A stretch of 5,194 nt of DNA from Chlamydiia bacterium (GTDB lineage: Bacteria > Chlamydiota > Chlamydiia > Chlamydiales > Simkaniaceae). Below the pieces are notes generated by a model. That model made no database searches and was not told the origin of the DNA. It saw only the letters and a program-made list of their open reading frames with translations. Below are positions 1 through 5,060 of the stretch, in pieces (the stretch's first letter is position 1; each line of letters starts with the position of its first letter). Made by a program: the position numbers and the translations under genes. The stretch covers positions 1-5,194 of the forward strand of contig JAGROF010000190.1 of assembly GCA_020440405.1 (NCBI GenBank), written 5' to 3'.

Positions 1-2
1 AA

Positions 3-332
3 AAACGGCTCCTAGAAATGAAAGCGCAGCTTGGAAGCTCTTTGAAAGCGGTTTCTGATGATGTGAAGACTTCAGAAGAGTCGAAAGGGTATTCACAACA
101 TCAAGCAGATGAAGGAACTGATGATTTCGGGCAACGGATCAGTATTGAAGTCTCAACAAAAGAGCAAGGAATGATCCGCCAAATCGATCGAGCCCTTGAA
201 AAAATTGAAGAAGGGACTTACGGCGTGTGCGATTTGTCAGGAGATGACATTCCTATTAAGCGCCTAGAGGCGATTCCGTATGCAACCATGACGGTTGCAG
301 CGCAAGAAAAGCTTGAAAAAGGATTATTATAG
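3..332 (+). CDS. dksA: DksA/TraR-family transcription factor, 5'-truncated by window edge
   Basis: DksA-type proteins enter the secondary channel of RNA polymerase and tune initiation, often together with ppGpp. The frame is open to the left edge (codons before the ATG at 18 read KRLLE), and the family needs more N-terminal coiled coil than remains, so the ATG at 18 is an internal Met and the true start lies upstream. Visible parts are the coiled-coil tip region with YSQHQADEGTDDF, the helix RQIDRALEKIEEGTYGVC, and the globular end with RLEAIPYATMTVAAQEKLEKG. The usual four-cysteine zinc finger is mostly gone: only the Cys at 228-230 remains, the others being Ser (237-239), Thr (291-293) and Ala (300-302). 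I recall this zinc-less form from Chlamydiae. The stop lies 4 bases before the lspA start, so the two are probably cotranscribed. Family assignment is firm; regulatory behaviour is inferred. Confidence 0.9.
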   Translation, partial: KRLLEMKAQLGSSLKAVSDDVKTSEESKGYSQHQADEGTDDFGQRISIEVSTKEQGMIRQIDRALEKIEEGTYGVCDLSGDDIPIKRLEAIPYATMTVAAQEKLEKGLL

Positions 333-336
333 GGCA

Positions 337-867
337 ATGAGAAAGGGGAGAGTTTGGTTTTTTATTGTACTTTCTCTTTCCCTTTTTGCGCTCGATGCAT
401 TCGCAAAGTATTGGGCACAAACCCACCTCATGAATCTATCTTATGCCGCCCCCTTTTATCCCTATGGGGGAATTGGAATTTTTCAAAATGTCTTAGGGAT
501 TGATTTTTCTCTGAATTTGGCAAAAAATACAGGAGGGGCCTGGGGGATGTTTTCTTCCTTTCCGCTGGCCCTTGTTTGCGTTCGCATGGGAATCATCGCG
601 CTCCTTGCAGGTTACACCTTTTTTGGAAATAAAGAAGCGAGGCGCACCCTTCCATTTCTTTTGGTTCTTATTGGAGCAACAGCCAACATTATCGATTACT
701 TCGCCTATGGAGCCGTGATTGATTTGTTCCACTTTGTGTTATGGGGGTATTCGTTCCCTGTGTTTAATGTGGCAGACATGCTCATTTTCTTTGGAGTCGC
801 CACCTTGCTTATTCAATCCTTAATATATAGGAAGCCTAGCTATGCGTCTCAGCCATCCAAAAGTTGA
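337..867 (+). CDS. lspA: Lipoprotein signal peptidase (signal peptidase II)
   Basis: LspA is an inner-membrane aspartic protease that removes the signal peptide from prolipoproteins after lipidation, and is the target of globomycin. The 176-residue protein is near the usual family size. It has four hydrophobic segments, at about residues 6-27, 77-97, 104-122 and 141-163. Family motifs are D20-x-x-x-K24 at the end of the first segment, NTGGAWGMF (64-72), and the catalytic pair N117-I-I-D120 and F143-N-V-A-D147. D120 is followed by Tyr where many homologues have Arg; both catalytic Asp are intact. I chose the ATG at 337 because it directly precedes the first membrane segment and lies 4 bases after the dksA stop. 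A TTG at 295 would add a 14-residue basic extension overlapping dksA and looks less natural. Ribosome-site sequence is weak (AGGG at 331-334, too close), consistent with coupling to dksA translation. The 3' end overlaps the next gene by 26 bases. Confidence 0.95.
   Translation: MRKGRVWFFIVLSLSLFALDAFAKYWAQTHLMNLSYAAPFYPYGGIGIFQNVLGIDFSLNLAKNTGGAWGMFSSFPLALVCVRMGIIALLAGYTFFGNKEARRTLPFLLVLIGATANIIDYFAYGAVIDLFHFVLWGYSFPVFNVADMLIFFGVATLLIQSLIYRKPSYASQPSKS
829..834 (+). promoter_or_regulatory. Ribosome binding site for the 842 gene
   Basis: AGGAAG lies inside the 3' end of lspA, 7 bases before the ATG at 842. It is the clearest Shine-Dalgarno match among the starts in this operon and supports the overlapping start at 842 over later Met codons. 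Confidence 0.6.
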
Positions 868-1525
868 AGGGGTTCTCCAAGCCTCAAAATGGCTGTCCCA
901 CCGCGCCCTACTTGATTCAGGAGAAATGCAGTCTCTTTTGACCTCTCTTCCTCCGTTTTCAATCTATAACGTTTCCGAGCTAGTGGATCTGCAAAATTTC
1001 CGGATTTCCATTGAAGACTTTTTAGTGCGTTATGTGGACTATATTACAACAATTAAAGCAGGACTCGTTCCAGATGAGACCTTTTTAAAGCCCTATTTTT
1101 CTGCGGCGTTTTCTGCGCGTCCACAATCTCTGTATGCCATGAAAGTTAAAGAAGGGAAATACATTGTGAAACCCATTGAGCCTGTTGTTCAGCTCAGTCT
1201 CCATCACTTTACCTTTTCTCACGATCAAGAAGCCTTTCACTCCATGGTGCACTCGAAAAATGCGGTGACATGGGGATTGCAGTTTTCATATCCTCAGCTC
1301 TACTCAAACTCTCTCACAAATGATTTAGTGGAAGTCTATAAAGATCGAGAAAATCCCAATACCAAGCTCTTCCAAACCCTTGCCAAGTGGATGCGTGCCC
1401 ATACAACACCCACCCCCTTTCTTGTGGAAGGCAAACCCCTCAATGCCACCTTTCGTTTAGGAAAGCGGTCTCATGTGTGGGCAAAACTGCACCCCCAACT
1501 TGAACACTTTCGGCTGACATTATGA
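842..1525 (+). CDS. Uncharacterised soluble protein between lspA and cinA
   Basis: I do not recognise this 227-residue protein and assign no function. It has no signal peptide, no membrane segment and no cysteine. The middle (about residues 40-130) mixes hydrophobic and aromatic residues, as in a folded globular domain: IYNVSELVDLQNFRI, then DFLVRYVDYITTIKAG, then YFSAAFSARPQSLYAM and YIVKPIEPVVQLSLHHFTF. A Trp/His/Lys-rich tail reads FRLGKRSHVWAKLHPQLEHF (204-223). That it is a real gene is supported by a good ribosome site (AGGAAG), a 26-base overlap with lspA upstream, and an ATGA overlap with cinA downstream, where its stop (1523-1525) shares bases with the cinA start (1522-1524). The packing implies it is made together with LspA and CinA; that says nothing firm about its role. 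It may be a lineage-restricted chlamydial protein. Confidence 0.85.
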   Translation: MRLSHPKVEGVLQASKWLSHRALLDSGEMQSLLTSLPPFSIYNVSELVDLQNFRISIEDFLVRYVDYITTIKAGLVPDETFLKPYFSAAFSARPQSLYAMKVKEGKYIVKPIEPVVQLSLHHFTFSHDQEAFHSMVHSKNAVTWGLQFSYPQLYSNSLTNDLVEVYKDRENPNTKLFQTLAKWMRAHTTPTPFLVEGKPLNATFRLGKRSHVWAKLHPQLEHFRLTL

Positions 1526-2739
1526 GTATTGAAATCCTCTCCATTGGCAATGAGCTTTTGACGGGACAAACCATTAATACCAACGCAGCAACCATTGCGC
1601 AAAAACTATTGTCCCATGGCTTTGCGATCAAGCGTGTCACAGTTCTTCCTGATGAGCCGCACCTTTTGAAGAAGGGGATAGAAGAAGCTATGGCGCGCGC
1701 TTCTTTTATTATCACCTCCGGCGGGCTGGGGCCCACAGGAGATGATCTGACTCGCGATATTGTCGCTGAGATTTATGGAACGTCTCTGGAGACCGATGAA
1801 GCCATCAAAAAAGATCTCATCGAGCGTTTTGGTTCTCATCTTCCCACGCTTGAAGATCAAGCGCGTCTCCCTAAAGGAAGTACCGTGATTCGCAACCCTA
1901 TCGGAACCGCTCCAGGGTTTATCCTTGAAGGCAAAGCAGCATTGATGGTCCTTCCTGGTGTTCCTGTCCAAATGGAAGTGATGCTCGATGCCGTTGTGGC
2001 ATACCTCGATCAACACTCTCTGAAAAAGCAAGCCATTGAAACCCTTTATCTCTCACTCCTTTCAGAGCAGCAAGTCGATCCGACATTGCGGGAACTCGAA
2101 AAAGAGCATCCCCATGTGGAGTTTGGCATTTGCCCAGGCTATGGAATTCTTTCCATCTATCTTCAAGGAGAAAATCCTGCAGAACTTCTTGCGCTTCGTG
2201 AAACTCTTGCCAAAAAGTTTGCCTCAAACGTGTACTCGACAACCGATAAACGGATCGAAGTGGCCCTCCATGAGTGGATGGTTGCGGAGAAAAAAACATT
2301 CGCCCTTGGAGAGTCCTGCACAGGGGGGCATCTTGCGGCTCTTTTGACCCAGCACGCCGGCGCTTCCGATTACTTTTTAGGGAGCATTGTTTCCTATTCA
2401 AATCATCTGAAAGAAACAGCATTAGGCGTCAAAACACTGCAAGCGCATGGCGCTGTCAGCCAGGAAACAGTGATTGAAATGGCCGCTGGCGTCAAAAAGC
2501 TTACTGGTGCGGATTACATCTTAACCGTTTCAGGTATTGCGGGGCCCACAGGAGGGACCCCCGACAAGCCCATTGGAACCGTTTGGGCTGCCATCCAAAC
2601 TCCCGAAAAAACCTTTGCAGGGCGCGTGCCTCTAAAACCTTCAGTCAAAACCCGAGAAATCATCATTCACTATTCCGCAACTTATCTTTTAGCGACCCTT
2701 TATCGGTTTCTGAAACACCATATCGAGCCCTTCTCATGA
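1522..2739 (+). CDS. cinA: CinA-family protein: MoCF-like nucleotide hydrolase domain plus NMN amidohydrolase domain
   Basis: Members of this family pair an N-terminal MoCF-biosynthesis-like domain, reported to hydrolyse ADP-ribose-type nucleotides, with a C-terminal PncC-type domain that deamidates nicotinamide mononucleotide to nicotinate mononucleotide, feeding NAD recycling in the cytoplasm. At 405 residues it is full length. N-terminal motifs are SIGNELLTGQTINTNA (7-22), TSGGLGPTGDDLTRD (65-79), NPIGTAPGF (125-133) and LPGVPVQM (144-151). A linker at about 165-245 leads to the C-terminal domain, which has GESCTGGHLAALLT (263-276) with the Ser at 265 that is expected to be catalytic, FLGSIVSYSN (285-294), HGAVSQE (309-315) and SGIAGPTGGTPDKPIGTVW (337-355). 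All signatures are intact. The start is the ATG overlapping the previous stop; the stop likewise overlaps the methyltransferase start. The historical competence-induced name need not imply a competence role here. Confidence 0.96.
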   Translation: MSIEILSIGNELLTGQTINTNAATIAQKLLSHGFAIKRVTVLPDEPHLLKKGIEEAMARASFIITSGGLGPTGDDLTRDIVAEIYGTSLETDEAIKKDLIERFGSHLPTLEDQARLPKGSTVIRNPIGTAPGFILEGKAALMVLPGVPVQMEVMLDAVVAYLDQHSLKKQAIETLYLSLLSEQQVDPTLRELEKEHPHVEFGICPGYGILSIYLQGENPAELLALRETLAKKFASNVYSTTDKRIEVALHEWMVAEKKTFALGESCTGGHLAALLTQHAGASDYFLGSIVSYSNHLKETALGVKTLQAHGAVSQETVIEMAAGVKKLTGADYILTVSGIAGPTGGTPDKPIGTVWAAIQTPEKTFAGRVPLKPSVKTREIIIHYSATYLLATLYRFLKHHIEPFS

Positions 2740-3530
2740 CCTATTCTCTTCTCGACAGTGGCAACGAACAAAAGCTCGAACAATTTGGGGAGTACACACT
2801 TGTCCGTCCCTGTCCTCAAGCGCTCTGGAAGCCCCAGCTCCCCAAGCTTTGGAACGCTGCCAACGCAACCTTTGAAAGGGGAAAGCCTTGGAAAGGGCTC
2901 CCAAAGTCATGGAACATTCCCTTCAAAACCCTCACCTTTAAAATCATCCCCACCGATTTTGGTCACCTGGGACTCTTTCCCGAACATGCCGAGCAGTGGA
3001 GCTGGATGGACTCGAAGCTATCTCAACCCGCAGACGTCCTGAACCTCTTTGCCTACTCCGGAGCCGCCACCCTTTACCTTGCCAAACAAGGACACACAGT
3101 CTGCCACCTCGACGCCGCCAAAGGGATGATCGATTGGGCCCGTGACAATGCAAAGCTCAATCAACTCGAAAAAGCCCCCATCCGCTGGATTGTCGACGAT
3201 GCCCTAAAATTCCTTAGACGAGAAATCAAACGGAAACGGCAATATGATGCTCTTCTCCTCGATCCTCCCAGCTTCGGCAGAGGCAGCCAAGGGCAAGTCT
3301 TTAAAATTGAACGAGACCTTCCCGAGCTCCTTTCCCTCTGCAAACAAGTCCTCAAACCAACGCCCGCCTTTATCCTCCTCACCTGCCATACCCCCGGCCT
3401 TACCCCCCAAGTCCTTCAACACCTCCTCCAAGACCACTTCCCCACCCTCACCATTGAATCCGGCGAAATGCTCATCCCCTCCGCCACACGTCCCCTCCCA
3501 ACCGGCTGCTATACAAGAGGTTGTGTTTAA
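2736..3530 (+). CDS. Class I SAM-dependent methyltransferase, RlmI/RlmK-like (COG1092 type)
   Basis: The 264-residue protein has the Rossmann methyltransferase core typical of the COG1092 group, whose characterised members methylate 23S rRNA. In order: an N-terminal segment (1-70) without a recognisable full PUA domain, a FGHLGLFPEHAEQW lead-in (75-88), SAM motif I VLNLFAYSGAATL (101-113), the acidic residue D126 in HLDAAKG that should bind the SAM ribose, D154-D155 near the adenine, and the catalytic-type motif DPPSFGRG (176-183). Full RlmI-type enzymes are longer (about 400 residues) with an N-terminal RNA-binding domain, so this is a compact form and the exact target base cannot be named. 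The frame is open upstream to 2583 inside cinA, but the ATG at 2736 sits in an ATGA overlap with the cinA stop and gives a sensible N-terminus. The 3' third is extremely C-rich and G-poor on the coding strand. It is probably the last gene of the operon. Confidence 0.88.
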   Translation: MTYSLLDSGNEQKLEQFGEYTLVRPCPQALWKPQLPKLWNAANATFERGKPWKGLPKSWNIPFKTLTFKIIPTDFGHLGLFPEHAEQWSWMDSKLSQPADVLNLFAYSGAATLYLAKQGHTVCHLDAAKGMIDWARDNAKLNQLEKAPIRWIVDDALKFLRREIKRKRQYDALLLDPPSFGRGSQGQVFKIERDLPELLSLCKQVLKPTPAFILLTCHTPGLTPQVLQHLLQDHFPTLTIESGEMLIPSATRPLPTGCYTRGCV

Positions 3531-3532
3531 TC

Positions 3533-3561
3533 TTGATTTATTAGCATTTTATCGCTATAAT
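3533..3561 (+). promoter_or_regulatory. Sigma-70-type promoter of fic
   Basis: TTGATT (3533-3538) and a consensus TATAAT (3556-3561) are separated by exactly 17 bases, in A+T-rich DNA starting 3 bases after the methyltransferase stop. Transcription would begin near 3567-3569, leaving a leader of about 30 bases before the ATG at 3597. It gives fic its own promoter, separate from the upstream operon. Confidence 0.72.
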
Positions 3562-3585
3562 ATAGTTATAAGAAATAGCGATAAA
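3548..3585. promoter_or_regulatory. Perfect 11-bp inverted repeat overlapping the fic -10 box; candidate operator
   Basis: TTTATCGCTAT (3548-3558) and ATAGCGATAAA (3575-3585) are exact reverse complements separated by 16 bases. The left arm ends inside the -10 box and the right arm lies just past the expected start site, with half-site centres 24-27 bp apart, about two and a half helical turns. A protein bound here would block RNA polymerase. Most of the left arm lies upstream of the expected transcript start, so this is unlikely to act as an RNA hairpin for fic. A smaller palindrome, CTATA-A-TATAG (3555-3565), lies on the -10 box. The repeat is seen directly; the operator role and the identity of its binder (possibly the winged-helix domain of Fic) are inferred. 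Confidence 0.55.
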
Positions 3586-3596
3586 TTGCGTTTATT

Positions 3597-4673
3597 ATGC
3601 TGATAAAATTCACCCCAAACTTCACCATTACCCCAAAAATCGCCAAAGGGCTCATGCGTATTGAAGCAGCCCAAGAAAAGTCTGCATACCTTCCTCTCAC
3701 TCCTCAAATTATGGCGAGTTTGCGTGAGAGTGCAAAGCTTGTCACAACCCATTACTCCACAATGATCGAAGGAAACCGTTTGAGCACAAAAGAAGTAGAA
3801 GAGGTTTTGAAGCATAAAGGACATTTTCCGGGCAGAGAGCGGGATGAGCAAGAAGTTAAAGGGTACTACGCAGCGTTGGCCTTTTTGGAGACTCTTGTTG
3901 CAAGAGGAGAAAAAGTCTCCGAAAAAGCCGTTAAGAAGTTTCATGCGCTTGTAATGAATATTAATGGGGAGACACCTTATCGAGAGGGGCAAAATGTCAT
4001 TCGAGAATCTCAAACAGGCGCAATTGTGTACATGCCTCCAGAAGCAAAGGATGTAGCAGGCTTAATGAAAGGACTTATCGATTGGATTCATACCTCTTCA
4101 GAACTTCCCTGTCCCATTGTTGCAGCAATTACGCATTATCAATTTGCAACCATTCACCCTTACTACGATGGCAATGGGCGCACAGCACGACTTTTGACAA
4201 CCCTTGTTCTTCATTTAGGAGGCTACGACCTCAAGGGACTCTATTCTCTCGAAGAGTATTACGCGCGGAATCTACTCAACTACTATCATGCCATCAGTAT
4301 TGGTCCCTCTCATAACTACTATCTAGGGCGCGCTGAAGCAGAGATCACTCCATGGGTCGAGTATTTTATCGAAGGAATGGCCTTGTCCTTTGAAAAAGTG
4401 ATTGAACAAATGGAAGGGTCAAAACATGAGAAAGACGACTCAAAGCTCTTACGAGAGCTTGACCCTAAAAAACGAAAAATTTTAGAGCTATTCGAAGATT
4501 ACGCAGTCATTACAAGCAAGCAAATCGGGCACTTTTATGGCTTTAAGCCCAGCACTAGTTCTCAACTCTGTCGTCAGTGGGTAAAAGAGGGGTTTATTGA
4601 GATCGTAGACCCTTCGCGAAAAGCACGAAAATACCAACTCTCAAAGAAGTACAAAAAACTCATATCTAATTAG
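3597..4673 (+). CDS. fic: Class II Fic-domain protein with C-terminal winged helix
   Basis: Fic enzymes usually transfer AMP from ATP to hydroxyl side chains of target proteins. This 358-residue protein has the expected order: an N-terminal FTITPKIAKGLMRIEAAQEK segment (about 9-28), the inhibitory helix S54-x-x-x-E58-G59-N60 that marks class II (autoinhibited in cis), a target-docking flap near residues 139-148, and the active-site loop H187-P-Y-Y-D-G-N-G-R-T-A-R198. The catalytic His187, Asp191, the Gly/Asn anion hole and both Arg are present; Tyr189 replaces the common Phe. Residues about 289-352 form a winged-helix-like domain (KKRKILELFEDYAVITSKQI followed by STSSQLCRQWVKEGFIEI), with a basic Lys-rich C-terminus. 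The ATG at 3597 is preferred because the N-terminal segment from residue 9 onward matches family pattern, though no Shine-Dalgarno sequence precedes it. No separate antitoxin gene is adjacent, as expected for class II. The target protein is unknown; Chlamydiae-type organisms may use Fic enzymes internally or as effectors, and no secretion signal is evident. Confidence 0.93.
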   Translation: MLIKFTPNFTITPKIAKGLMRIEAAQEKSAYLPLTPQIMASLRESAKLVTTHYSTMIEGNRLSTKEVEEVLKHKGHFPGRERDEQEVKGYYAALAFLETLVARGEKVSEKAVKKFHALVMNINGETPYREGQNVIRESQTGAIVYMPPEAKDVAGLMKGLIDWIHTSSELPCPIVAAITHYQFATIHPYYDGNGRTARLLTTLVLHLGGYDLKGLYSLEEYYARNLLNYYHAISIGPSHNYYLGRAEAEITPWVEYFIEGMALSFEKVIEQMEGSKHEKDDSKLLRELDPKKRKILELFEDYAVITSKQIGHFYGFKPSTSSQLCRQWVKEGFIEIVDPSRKARKYQLSKKYKKLISN

Positions 4674-4678
4674 TTAGA

Positions 4679-4879
4679 ATGTCTTCTGTAAGTCGGGTTA
4701 ACATAAAACCTCACCTGATGCTAGGTTTTATGTATGACAAGAACAGGCACAAACAGCACCTTTATGCGACAAAGAATCACCTAAGCCTTTCAAATCATCA
4801 AACATATCGTAAAAGATTGAAGCGGTTGATGAAGAGGATAAAAAGTGGAAAGCGTTATTCTCCATTGGATTATAGATAA
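4679..4879 (+). CDS. Doubtful small basic open frame downstream of fic
   Basis: A 66-codon frame begins 5 bases after the fic stop. The predicted peptide is strikingly basic in its second half (YRKRLKRLMKRIKSGKRY) and rich in His and Asn in the first. I recognise no family. No ribosome site precedes the ATG, and the first third runs through a perfect hairpin (4701-4733), so those codons are constrained by the palindrome rather than by a protein. An internal ATG at 4733, right after the hairpin, would give a 48-residue version. It could be a real small nucleic-acid-binding peptide, a gene remnant, or chance; chance or remnant is more likely. Confidence 0.2.
   Translation: MSSVSRVNIKPHLMLGFMYDKNRHKQHLYATKNHLSLSNHQTYRKRLKRLMKRIKSGKRYSPLDYR
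4701..4733. repeat. Perfect 11-bp hairpin just downstream of fic
   Basis: ACATAAAACCT (4701-4711) and AGGTTTTATGT (4723-4733) are exact reverse complements around an 11-base loop, 27 bases after the fic stop codon. The stem is A+T-rich and no T-run follows on either strand, so it is not a standard intrinsic terminator. It may protect the 3' end of the fic message, be a binding site, or mark the edge of inserted DNA. Confidence 0.6.
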
Positions 4880-4936
4880 AATGATTTAAAATAATTTGTA
4901 AGAAGGTCTCTTTGCTTAATGTTTTGAAAATAAAAA

Positions 4937-5060
4937 AACCACAGAGAACACGGAGATCACAGAGAAGAGAGGGATTAAGAGGCGTTCTCCGAAAAAGGAA
5001 TTGAACAGCAAATTAAAAAATTCATAGAACATCTCTGTGCCCTCTGTGTTCTCGGTGGTT
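4937..5060. repeat. Palindromic CACAGAG-unit repeat element (MITE-like)
   Basis: Two 29-base arms (4937-4965 and 5032-5060) are inverted copies matching at 25 of 29 positions, separated by 66 bases. Each arm is built of three 9-bp units: CACAGAGAA, CACGGAGAT, CACAGAGAA on the left (4940-4966), and, read on the minus strand, CACCGAGAA, CACAGAGGG, CACAGAGAT on the right. Both ends finish in AACC/GGTT. Similar CACAGAG-type inverted repeats are familiar to me as dispersed elements in unrelated bacteria, sometimes near GxxExxY-protein genes. The core has no intact gene. On the minus strand the left arm is followed by a run of seven T, so the element could also work as a leaky terminator for leftward transcription, though the loop is long. 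Flanks are both A-rich, and no clear target-site duplication can be called. Confidence 0.7.

Noticed and set aside
18..20. ATG at 18 as the start of dksA
   Set aside because: The frame is open to the left edge, reads plausible DksA coiled coil (KRLLE before the Met), and the family needs more N-terminal sequence. The gene is cut by the window.
295..336. TTG start adding 14 residues to LspA
   Set aside because: It lies within dksA, has no ribosome site, and adds a charged tail ahead of a normal N-terminus. The ATG at 337 is better placed.
1606..2422. Long minus-strand open frames opposite cinA
   Set aside because: They are antisense to a strongly conserved gene, their products have no recognisable features, and no promoter or ribosome site supports them.
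2583..2735. N-terminal extension of the methyltransferase frame into cinA
   Set aside because: It would overlap the conserved end of cinA by over 150 bases; the ATGA overlap at 2736 is the natural start.
3548..3585. Inverted repeat as an intrinsic terminator of the upstream operon
   Set aside because: The stem is A+T-rich with a 16-base loop and no T-run follows. Its overlap with a near-consensus -10 box fits an operator better.
3244..3603. Plus-strand open frame rich in Ser and Pro across the methyltransferase end
   Set aside because: It is an out-of-frame reading of very C-rich coding sequence and runs through the fic promoter.
4728..4865. Minus-strand 45-codon frame between fic and the repeat element
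   Set aside because: There is no ribosome site, it ends in the hairpin, and the product resembles no family.
4880..4936. tRNA or small RNA gene in the gap after the small basic frame
   Set aside because: The stretch is plain A+T-rich sequence without cloverleaf or stable stem features.
4937..5060. CRISPR array
   Set aside because: The 9-bp units are contiguous with no spacers, and the two blocks are inverted relative to each other.
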